Below are positions 14,019 to 21,043 of a stretch of 27,633 nt of DNA, in pieces; within the stretch, counting starts at the first letter, position 1, and each line of letters starts with the position of its first letter. The notes under the pieces were generated by a model. It searched no databases, was not told where the DNA came from, and was given only the letters and a program-made list of their open reading frames with translations. This DNA comes from DSBX01 sp046484845 (GTDB lineage Bacteria > Hydrothermota > Tepidihabitantia > Tepidihabitantales > Tepidihabitantaceae). The stretch is from contig JAWOIB010000043.1 of NCBI GenBank assembly GCA_046484845.1, forward strand, positions 1 through 27,633, read 5' to 3'. The position numbers were made by a program, and so were the translations under genes.

Positions 14019-14572
14019 TCACTCCCAACGAGTTCCGCGCCGGCTCGCTCATCAAATGGAAGGACGGCATCTACGAGGTGCTCTCCTTCCAGCGCAGCCG
14101 CACCGCCCAGCGCCGCGCCCGGGTCCAGGCCCGCATCCGCAACATCGCCACCGGCACCAATCTCACCGAGAGCTTCGAGTCCGAGATCAAGATCGAGGAA
14201 GCGGAGATGGAGCGCCGGAAGAGCCAGTTCCTGTACGCCGACGACATGGGCTACCATTTCATGGACCTCGAGCATTACGAGCAGTTCGCGCTGCCGGTGG
14301 ACGCGGTCGACGAGAAGAAGTTCTACCTCTCCGACAACTGCGAAGTGGACGTGGTGTACGTGGACGGCGTGCCCAGCACCTTCCAGCCCCCGATGTTCGT
14401 GGTCCTCGAAGTAGTCGAGACCGAGCCCAACTTCAAGGGCGACACTGCCACCGGCGGCGGCAAGCCCGCGACGCTCTCGAGCGGGCTGGTCGTCACCGTG
14501 CCGTTCTTCGTCAAGGTCGGGGACCGGGTCAAGGTCGACACCCGCATCAACGAGTACGTCGAGCGCGCGTGA
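14015..14572 (+). CDS. efp: Elongation factor P, with atypical acceptor loop
   Basis: 185 residues, the family's normal length, with three beta-barrel domains. Recognisable parts are NEFRAG at 5-10, the domain II strand VYVDGVPSTFQPPMFVVLEV, and the domain III signature GGKPATLSSGLVVTVPFFV with VDTRINEYVERA at the end. EF-P binds between the ribosomal P and E sites and relieves stalling at polyproline. The domain I loop that normally holds the modified residue (KPGKG in E. coli, Lys34) aligns without gaps to SRTAQRRA here. Position 34 is therefore Gln32, flanked by Arg33 and Arg34. No epmA, epmB or earP-like gene is in the window. It overlaps the upstream peptidase by 4 nt and accC by 4 nt (GTGA), so all three are translationally coupled. 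Confidence 0.95.
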   Translation: MITPNEFRAGSLIKWKDGIYEVLSFQRSRTAQRRARVQARIRNIATGTNLTESFESEIKIEEAEMERRKSQFLYADDMGYHFMDLEHYEQFALPVDAVDEKKFYLSDNCEVDVVYVDGVPSTFQPPMFVVLEVVETEPNFKGDTATGGGKPATLSSGLVVTVPFFVKVGDRVKVDTRINEYVERA

Positions 14573-15960
14573 AGCCCTCTTCTCCCACCCCTGCCGCTTC
14601 TTCCCCTTCCTCCTCTCCCCGCCCGCTCCGCAAAGTCCTTATCGCCAACCGCGGCGAGATCGCGGTCCGGGTCATCCGGGCCTGCCGCGACTTGGGCGTC
14701 GGCTCGGTGGTGGCTTACTCCGAGGCGGACCGGGACTCGCTGGCGGTGATGATTGCGGACGACGCGGTCTGCATCGGCCCGCCGCCCGCGGCCGACAGCT
14801 ACCTGAACGTCTCCCGCATCCTTTCCGCCGCGGAGATTTCTTCCTGCGACGCCCTGCACCCCGGCTACGGGTTCCTGTCCGAGTCCCCGGAGTTCGTCGA
14901 GGCGACCGAGTCCTGCGGACTGGCCTACATCGGCCCGTCCGCGGACACGATGCGCCTGCTCGGGGACAAGATCCGCGCCCGCCGGACCGCGCTCGCGGCC
15001 GGCATCCCGGTCCTGCCCGGCTCCGACGACGAGGTCCGGGATTTCAAGGCCGCGGCCAGGTTCGGCCGGGAGCTGGGCTACCCCCTGCTGGTCAAGGCCG
15101 CGGCCGGCGGCGGCGGCAAGGGCATGCGCGTCATCCGGCGCGAGAAGGATCTGGAGAGCGGGTTCCGGATGTGCCAGGCCGAGGCGAAAGCCGCGTTCGG
15201 CGACGGCCGGGTGTACGTCGAGAAGTACCTCGCCGCCGCCCACCACGTCGAGGTGCAAATCCTCGCGGACAAGCACGGCAACTGCGTCCACCTCGGCGAG
15301 CGGGACTGTTCCGCCCAGCGCCGGCACCAGAAACTGCTCGAGGAATCGCCCTCGCCCATCGTCGGCCCGGAACTGCGCGCCCGGCTCGGCGGCTGGGCCA
15401 TCGCGCTCTCCCGCGCCGCCGGCTACACCAACGCCGGCACGGTGGAGTTCATCCTCGACGAGGAGGGGAACGCCTGCTTCCTGGAGATGAACACCCGCCT
15501 GCAGGTGGAGCACCCGGTGACCGAGGAGGTGACCGACGTGGACATCGTCCGCCGCCAGCTGCTCATCGCCGCGGGCGAGGTGCTGGACCTGCCGCCCGAC
15601 ATCGGCGAGCCGCGTGGCCACGCCATCGAATGCCGTATCTACGCCGAGGACCCGGACCTTGATTTCGAGCCTTCGCCCGGCCTGGTCACCGAACTGCGGA
15701 TGCCCGGCGGCCCGGGCATCCGGGTGGAGTCCTGCCTGATGCCCGGCTGTCGCGTGCCGCCCTACTACGACCCGCTGGTCGCGAAAATCATCGCCCGGGG
15801 CCGAGACCGCGGCCAGGCCATCGCCCGGATGGACCGCGCGCTGGCCGAGACCGCCATCGGCGGGGTGGCGACGACCGTCGGGTTCCACCGCCGGCTGTTG
15901 AAGTCCGGCCGGTTCGTGCGCGGCCGGCTGACGACTTCAGCGCTGGACGAGCTCGGCTGA
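14569..15960 (+). CDS. accC: Biotin carboxylase subunit of acetyl-CoA carboxylase (or related acyl-CoA carboxylase)
   Basis: 463 residues. The domain order is the N-terminal Rossmann-like region (KVLIANRGEIAVRVIRACR), the ATP-grasp domain with glycine loop KAAAGGGGKGMR (about 176-187), ERDCSAQRRHQK (244-255) and the active-site EMNTRLQVEHPVTE (306-319), then the biotin carboxylase C-terminal domain (IECRIYAEDP). It carboxylates biotin on BCCP using ATP and bicarbonate, the first step of fatty-acid synthesis. Translation starts at GTG 14569, overlapping efp by 4 nt. A Ser/Pro-rich stretch of about 20 residues precedes the normal start of the family and resembles a linker. No accB lies between efp and accC, where it is usual. 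It could instead serve another biotin-dependent carboxylase. Confidence 0.93.
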   Translation: MKPSSPTPAASSPSSSPRPLRKVLIANRGEIAVRVIRACRDLGVGSVVAYSEADRDSLAVMIADDAVCIGPPPAADSYLNVSRILSAAEISSCDALHPGYGFLSESPEFVEATESCGLAYIGPSADTMRLLGDKIRARRTALAAGIPVLPGSDDEVRDFKAAARFGRELGYPLLVKAAAGGGGKGMRVIRREKDLESGFRMCQAEAKAAFGDGRVYVEKYLAAAHHVEVQILADKHGNCVHLGERDCSAQRRHQKLLEESPSPIVGPELRARLGGWAIALSRAAGYTNAGTVEFILDEEGNACFLEMNTRLQVEHPVTEEVTDVDIVRRQLLIAAGEVLDLPPDIGEPRGHAIECRIYAEDPDLDFEPSPGLVTELRMPGGPGIRVESCLMPGCRVPPYYDPLVAKIIARGRDRGQAIARMDRALAETAIGGVATTVGFHRRLLKSGRFVRGRLTTSALDELG

Positions 15961-15985
15961 GCCGGGCCAGACGGCCTGCCCGGTA

Positions 15986-16014
15986 TTGACACCGCGTGAC
16001 CGGGGCCATAAGAT
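15986..16014 (+). promoter_or_regulatory. Sigma-70-type promoter for the TPR-to-archease operon
   Basis: TTGACA (15986-15991), 17-nt spacer, TAAGAT (16009-16014). Only 12 nt separate the -10 box from the GTG at 16027, so the mRNA would have a leader of about 5 nt with no Shine-Dalgarno. This promoter excludes the upstream in-frame TTG at 16015. Confidence 0.7.
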
Positions 16015-16026
16015 TTGCGTTGCGTC

Positions 16027-17835
16027 GTGAATGAGCATTCAACCGCACCCTTTCGCCCCGCGCGGGCGGCAGGTTCCCCCCCCGGCTTTCGAAACGCTTC
16101 CCCGCAGTTCGCCGAGCGGCTCGGCCGGGCGGCCGCCGAGACCGATGCCCTGCTGGCGCGGAACGCCCGACGCTACCCGGCCGACCTGCCCCCGACCCAC
16201 CCGGACCGGCTGAAGCCGCCCCCGGCCCTGCCCGGGGAGCCGGCCGCGGCCCTGACCGACCTGGACGCGCCGCCCGCCTGGAGCGAGCTGACCCGGCCCG
16301 CCGCCGCGGACCGCCCGGACCGCGCCGCCGCCCGGCTCATCGCCGCGGGCCGGGACCATGCCCGCGCGGTGCTGGTCGCGGAACGGCTGGGCGAGGTCAT
16401 CCTCGGCGTATCCGAGCGGGAACGGCTGGTGACCCGGGCCTGCGGGTACCTGCCCGCGAGCGAGGAAGAGTTGTTCCGCGAGCTGTTGCTGGCCCCGGAG
16501 CTTGCGCCCGGCGCGCTGTTGCGCTCGCCGGCCGCGCTGGTGGACGCGGTGGGCGCGGTTTCCCGTCATTTCCGGCCCGCGACCGGGCTGGCCTGGGGGA
16601 TGCTGGTGCTGGCCGGCCACCGCGCCCCGGAGCAGTTGCTGGACGCGGCCGCGAAGCTGGACCGGCTGGCCCTGCGCGTAACTTCCGCCGCGCCGGTGGT
16701 GCAGGCGCTGGACCAGGCGGCCGGGCAGTCCGACGCGCTTCGCCGCGCCGGGAGCAACGCCCCGGCCGGCGCGTCGCTGTTCGAGGCCCGGTTCGGGGTC
16801 CTGCTCGCGACCCGGGACCGGCTCTGGGAGCTGAAGCCGGAGCGGGTCTCGACCCCGTTCCTGCTCCCGCAGGTGGTGGACTGTTACCTCGGCCCGGAGG
16901 CCGGGGCCGGGAATTCGCTGGGCCTGGGCATTCTGGACGCGTTCGTGCTGGGCCGGCTGGGGTTCGAGGTTTCGTTCGCGGCGGTCGGGGACGCGGTCCT
17001 GCTGGAAGTAACGGTGGAGGGCCGGGCGGTGTCCTGGGAGGTGGTGCGGCCGTCGCCTTTGAGTTTCGTCACCGTCGGCCACGCCCTGCGGCTGGAACCT
17101 GCGGAGCTGTTCGCGCTGGCCTGGGGCAGCCTGGCCGCGGCGCATTTCGCCCAGGGCCGGGCGGACCGGGCCGTCGCGCATTACGAGCGGGTGCTCGCGC
17201 TCCGGCCGGGCGCGGTAGAGACCTGGAACAGCCTCGGGCTGTGCTGGCTGCGCCAGCGCCAGCCGGACCGGGCCGCGGACTGCGCCCGGCGCGCGCTGGA
17301 ACTGAAACCGGAATGTGCGGAGGCCCACCACTGCCTGGGCAACGCCCGGGCGATGCAGCAGGACTGGCCTCGGGCGATCGACTCCTACAAGCGGGCGGTG
17401 TCCGTCCGGCCGGACTACGTCGAGGCGTACAACAACCTCGGGTTCGCGTTCCAGCGCGCGGGCACGCCCGAGCAGGCGGTCGCGGCCTACCAGGCCGCGC
17501 TCGACTTCCGGCCCGATTACGTCCAGGCGCATTTCAACCTGGGCAACGTCGCGCTGGAGCTGGAGCGCTACGACGACGCGGTCCGCAGTTACCGCGAGGC
17601 GGTGCGGCTCCAGCCCGCGTTCGCACAGGCCTGGTACAACATGGGCCAGGCGCATTACGGCAAGCGCCAGCTCGACCAGGCGCTGAACTGCTACCGCCGG
17701 GCGGTCGAGGTGAACCCGAAGCATTTCGGGGCCTGGCACAACCTCGGCATCGTGTACCGGGACAAGGGCCAGCGCGACAAGGCGGTCGAGGCGCTGGAGC
17801 GGGCCATCTCCCTGAACCCGAACCTGATGAGATGA
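16027..17835 (+). CDS. TPR-repeat protein with possible SirB1/transglutaminase-like domain
   Basis: 602 residues from GTG 16027; an in-frame TTG at 16015 touches the -10 box and is unlikely. Seven consecutive 34-residue TPR units fill about 360-599, each with the W/Y-N-L-G ... A pattern (for example AYNNLGFAFQRAGTPEQAVA), indicating a protein-binding solenoid. The middle part (about 120-345) resembles SirB1-type transglutaminase-fold proteins, where the segment GNSLGLGILDAFVLGRLGFE aligns with the GN-x-x-x-L ... RLGL motif. SirB1-TPR fusions are known. The catalytic Cys of true transglutaminases is not seen, so an enzymatic role is doubtful. The N-terminus is Pro/Ala-rich. No signal peptide is visible, so it is probably cytoplasmic. 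It heads a six-gene operon and its partner is unknown. Confidence 0.8.
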   Translation: MNEHSTAPFRPARAAGSPPGFRNASPQFAERLGRAAAETDALLARNARRYPADLPPTHPDRLKPPPALPGEPAAALTDLDAPPAWSELTRPAAADRPDRAAARLIAAGRDHARAVLVAERLGEVILGVSERERLVTRACGYLPASEEELFRELLLAPELAPGALLRSPAALVDAVGAVSRHFRPATGLAWGMLVLAGHRAPEQLLDAAAKLDRLALRVTSAAPVVQALDQAAGQSDALRRAGSNAPAGASLFEARFGVLLATRDRLWELKPERVSTPFLLPQVVDCYLGPEAGAGNSLGLGILDAFVLGRLGFEVSFAAVGDAVLLEVTVEGRAVSWEVVRPSPLSFVTVGHALRLEPAELFALAWGSLAAAHFAQGRADRAVAHYERVLALRPGAVETWNSLGLCWLRQRQPDRAADCARRALELKPECAEAHHCLGNARAMQQDWPRAIDSYKRAVSVRPDYVEAYNNLGFAFQRAGTPEQAVAAYQAALDFRPDYVQAHFNLGNVALELERYDDAVRSYREAVRLQPAFAQAWYNMGQAHYGKRQLDQALNCYRRAVEVNPKHFGAWHNLGIVYRDKGQRDKAVEALERAISLNPNLMR

Positions 17836-17851
17836 AAGAGCAAAGGGTACC

Positions 17852-18676
17852 GTGAGCCTCGCCGATTCCCTGCGCAGTTTTTTCCGCCGCACCTTCCTGC
17901 GCGAGCAGCCCTACGTCTGGAAGCCCGGCCGCATCGGCCCGCGCTTCCGCTGGATGGACCACACCCACATCCGCGTCCTCGAAGGCGAGCTCAAGGACCA
18001 GGACATGCTCATCGAGACGGTCATCGAGGAGAAGAAAGCCGCGGTTTACGCCACCCTCGACGGCAAGCGCATCGGCCGGACCTACATCGAGCGCGACCCG
18101 CCCGGCAAGGGCATCGAGCTCTGGGATATCGCGGTGCAGGAGAAGTACCGCCGCAAGGGCATCGCCTCGATCATGACCTACATCATTTTCCGGGAACTGC
18201 TCTCCATCCAGGAGACCGCCCAGTTCAAAATCAGGATGATGCGGCTGATGAAGCCCGCGGACCGCAACATCGAGCTCCAGAACGTCGGCATCGGGGTCAT
18301 CGGCAACCGGCTCGGGTTCACCCCGGAGTTCAACATCGACAAGGTCCTGCACCCCTCGAACGTCACCGGGCTGGAGGTCCTGCCCGCGATGGGCAACTTC
18401 CCGCCCAGCTTCAAGATCATCATCCGCACCTTCCCGCTGGTGCTCATCGCGTTCGTGCTCGACTCCGACACGCTCAAGCCGGTCGCGGACTTCAACACCT
18501 ACGCGAAGCTCATCAAGGACGACCGCACCATCTTCGACTGGGTCCGCCGCGGGCTGATCGTCATCGGCAACGGCAACTACTGGCTGCGCCGCAACGGGCT
18601 GGACCAGTTCGTCGACCACATCGCCACCGACGAGTACGAGGCCCGCGTGTTCCGGCGCCGGATGCGCGGGGTCTGA
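17852..18676 (+). CDS. GNAT-like acetyltransferase domain protein
   Basis: 274 residues, GTG start, 16 nt after the TPR gene, with only a weak AAAGGG ribosome binding site. Residues about 60-120 carry a GNAT-like core: strands AAVYATLDGKRIGRTYIE and GIELWDIAVQ, then the acetyl-CoA loop KYRRKGIAS (98-106) followed by a helix. The remaining C-terminal 150 residues (VIGNRLGFTPEFNIDKVL, FKIIIRTFPLVLIAFVLD) do not match a domain I know. An N-terminal basic amphipathic stretch (LRSFFRRTFLR) could be a membrane-surface anchor. The substrate is unknown. It is translationally close to the TPR gene and to the next gene (2-nt gap), suggesting joint function. Confidence 0.65.
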   Translation: MSLADSLRSFFRRTFLREQPYVWKPGRIGPRFRWMDHTHIRVLEGELKDQDMLIETVIEEKKAAVYATLDGKRIGRTYIERDPPGKGIELWDIAVQEKYRRKGIASIMTYIIFRELLSIQETAQFKIRMMRLMKPADRNIELQNVGIGVIGNRLGFTPEFNIDKVLHPSNVTGLEVLPAMGNFPPSFKIIIRTFPLVLIAFVLDSDTLKPVADFNTYAKLIKDDRTIFDWVRRGLIVIGNGNYWLRRNGLDQFVDHIATDEYEARVFRRRMRGV

Positions 18677-18678
18677 GC

Positions 18679-19347
18679 TTGCCCCCGCCCCGACTCCGCC
18701 TCGACGTCGAGCGCTCGATCGAGATTTCGCTCGCCCGGCTCTCCCCGCGCATCGGCTGCGGGCTGATGCTCGCCGACCTGCCGAAGCACAGCTCCTCGGA
18801 CGCGCTCAACAGCATCATGGAGAACTACGGCTGCGCCCGGCTCGCGGCCGACAAGCCCGCCCGCAAGATTCTCGACAACTCCGCCATGCTCCGAACCTTC
18901 CACGAGAACGCGTTCATCCAGAAGCTCCCCCTGCGCCGGAACTTTCACACCGTCTACGGCCAGCGCGACATCTGGCTCGCGGTCGACCTCCGCGAGGGCG
19001 CGGCCTGGTTCGTCGGCGACGCCCAGAACCGCATCGCGCTCGCCAACTACCACCGCGACGCGCTGATGCTCGGACTCAAACCGCACGGCGTCCTGCTGGT
19101 CGGGTCCACGGTCCGGCTCTCGGCCATCGGCTGGCAGAGCCTCTGCGAACTGGTCACCGACAAGTTCCTCGACGCCCACCGCGAAATCCAGCGCATCGAA
19201 GTGATGAGCGTGCTCACCGGGGTGCGCTGGCGGCCGCCGACTCTCAGCATCGGCACCTCGTTCCTGAACTACAAGGACCCGGAGCGCATCGCCGCCGCCA
19301 CCGAGGCGGTGCTCCGGGGCGAAAACGGCGGCGAGCTCGAAGGCTGA
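18679..19347 (+). CDS. Conserved-looking protein of unknown function
   Basis: 222 residues if started at the TTG two nt after the preceding stop; no better start with a ribosome binding site is visible. I recognise no family. The sequence is a mixed alpha/beta protein with conspicuous charged and hydrophobic blocks (VERSIEISLARL, DIWLAVDLREGAAWFVGDA, HGVLLVGSTVRLSAIGWQSL) and no signal peptide. Codon use matches the neighbours, and the third-position GC preference supports coding. Its tight packing between the GNAT-like gene (2 nt) and the S55-like protease gene (4 nt) argues that it is a genuine operon member, perhaps a partner of the GNAT-like protein. Confidence 0.6.
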   Translation: MPPPRLRLDVERSIEISLARLSPRIGCGLMLADLPKHSSSDALNSIMENYGCARLAADKPARKILDNSAMLRTFHENAFIQKLPLRRNFHTVYGQRDIWLAVDLREGAAWFVGDAQNRIALANYHRDALMLGLKPHGVLLVGSTVRLSAIGWQSLCELVTDKFLDAHREIQRIEVMSVLTGVRWRPPTLSIGTSFLNYKDPERIAAATEAVLRGENGGELEG

Positions 19348-19351
19348 CCTG

Positions 19352-21043
19352 GTGCGCCCGACGGCCTGGCTCCTGCTCCTCGCGCTCGGCCCGGCCCTCG
19401 CCGGCACGATCGGGGTTGACGAACTCCGACCCGGGATGACCGGGTACGGCCTGAGCGTATTCGACGCCTCGGGCATCATCGACACCTTCCGGGTCGAGCT
19501 GGTGGACGTGATGCGCAACACCTCCCCGGGCGGGGACATGATTCTCTGCCGGCTCGCCGGCCAGGGCCTCGAACACTCCGGCATCGTCGCCGGGATGTCC
19601 GGCAGCCCGGTCTACTTCGACGGCCGGCTCGCGGGCGCGCTCGCCTACGGCTGGAGCTTCTCGAAAGACCCGCTCGGCGGGGTCACGCCCATCGCGGAGA
19701 TGCTCGCGGTCCTGCGCGAGCCCGACGCTCCGGCCGGCCGCTCGCCCCGTTCCTCAATCGCCCATCCGCAATCCGCCATCCGCAGTCAGCCCCTGACGAT
19801 TCCCCTGCCCCTCGGCATTTCCGGCTCTGCGCCCGGCCTGCTCCGGCTCGCCGGCTCCCTGCTCGACGGGTCCGGCCTGGTCCCGGTCGCGGCCGGGCGC
19901 GCCGACGCCGGCCGTGCCGGCGCGCCCGGTTTCCGACCCGGCAGCCCGGTCGGGGTCCTGCTCGCGGACGGCGACGTCCGGTACGCGGCCACCGGCACCG
20001 TCACCTGGGTCGAGGGCGACCGTCTGCTCGCGTTCGGCCACCCGATGTTCCAGGCCGGCGCGGTCGCGCTGCCGATGTCCGGGGCGGACGTCCACGCGGT
20101 CGTGCCCAGTTACGCCAGCTCCTTCAAGCTCGCCTCGACCGGCCCGCCGGTCGGCACCATCCGGCAGGACCGTTTGCCCGCGGTCAGCGGGGTGGTCGGC
20201 CCGGTCCCGCCGATGCTCCCGGTCCGGGTCCGGCTCGACCGGCCCGGGTTCCGGCGCGAGTACAACTTCCGGCTCGCGGAGTTCCCGCCCCTGCTCCCGG
20301 TGTTCGCCGCACTCGGGGTCGCGGAGGTAGTGTATGCCACCGAGGGCGGCGCGGAAGAGATGACCCTCGAGGCCCGGGTCCGGGTCAAGCCCGCCGGCCG
20401 GCCCGGGGTCGCGTTCCGGCACGTGTTCACCGGCCTCGCGCCCGCGGACCTGCTTGCCCGGTCGGTGATGGAGAAGCTCGCCCTGCTCACCGACAACCGC
20501 TTCGAACCGGTCCGGCTCGAAAGCCTCGACTTCGCGCTCGAGCTCCGGCCCGGCCGCCGCCGCGTCACCGTCACCGGCGTCCTGCCCGGCCGCACCACCG
20601 TCGTGCCCGGCGACAGCCTGCCGCTGTACCTCGAACTGCGCGACCAGGACGGCCGGGTCTCCTCCCGACGCGTCACCGTCCGCATCCCGGCCGCCGCGCC
20701 CGCCGGCCGGCTGACGCTGTCCGTCTCGTCCGCGGACACCTTCCTGCTCCGCGAAAGCTACCGCGCGCCGGGCACCGTCGAGCCGGCCGGTCTCGACGCC
20801 CTGCTCCGCCTGCTCGGGCGCGTCGGCGACGAGGACGTGCTGGTCATCGCCGGCTACTCCGGCGCGCCCGGCCTCTCGGTCGGCGGGAAGGAACTCCCGG
20901 CCCCGCCGCCGACCCTCCGCCGCCTGCTCGGTTCCGGCCGCCGCGGCCGGCAGGTCGGTGAAAGCCGGCTCTTCGCAGACCGGCTCCCGCTCGGCGCGGT
21001 CGTCGCCGGCAGCCACGAAATTGTCCTGGAGGTGAGAAAGTGA
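19352..21043 (+). CDS. Exported SpoIVB-type (S55) serine peptidase-like protein
   Basis: 563 residues, GTG start. Residues 1-18 form a signal peptide (LLLLALGPALAG). The next part, DELRPGMTGYGLSVF with IVAGMSGSPVYFDGRLAGAL, matches the S55 active-site region, with the catalytic serine probably Ser85 in GMSGSP. A FGHPMFQAGAV motif (His230) resembles the catalytic-His GHG region of SpoIVB but lies after the serine, the reverse of the order in Bacillus SpoIVB. The C-terminal 250 residues are beta-rich and of unknown role. A heptanucleotide repeat tract encodes residues about 135-146. It overlaps the next gene by 4 nt, implying a functional pair of exported proteins. It is unlikely to be sporulation-related here. 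Confidence 0.75.
   Translation: MRPTAWLLLLALGPALAGTIGVDELRPGMTGYGLSVFDASGIIDTFRVELVDVMRNTSPGGDMILCRLAGQGLEHSGIVAGMSGSPVYFDGRLAGALAYGWSFSKDPLGGVTPIAEMLAVLREPDAPAGRSPRSSIAHPQSAIRSQPLTIPLPLGISGSAPGLLRLAGSLLDGSGLVPVAAGRADAGRAGAPGFRPGSPVGVLLADGDVRYAATGTVTWVEGDRLLAFGHPMFQAGAVALPMSGADVHAVVPSYASSFKLASTGPPVGTIRQDRLPAVSGVVGPVPPMLPVRVRLDRPGFRREYNFRLAEFPPLLPVFAALGVAEVVYATEGGAEEMTLEARVRVKPAGRPGVAFRHVFTGLAPADLLARSVMEKLALLTDNRFEPVRLESLDFALELRPGRRRVTVTGVLPGRTTVVPGDSLPLYLELRDQDGRVSSRRVTVRIPAAAPAGRLTLSVSSADTFLLRESYRAPGTVEPAGLDALLRLLGRVGDEDVLVIAGYSGAPGLSVGGKELPAPPPTLRRLLGSGRRGRQVGESRLFADRLPLGAVVAGSHEIVLEVRK
19755..19789 (+). repeat. Degenerate heptanucleotide tandem repeat (CMATCCG) inside the S55-like gene
   Basis: Five 7-nt units: CAATCGC, CCATCCG, CAATCCG, CCATCCG and CAGTCAG. 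Because 5 x 7 = 35 nt, the tract cycles through the reading frames yet leaves the gene open. It encodes a low-complexity linker at residues about 135-146 between the serine-bearing domain and the rest of the protein. Confidence 0.75.
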
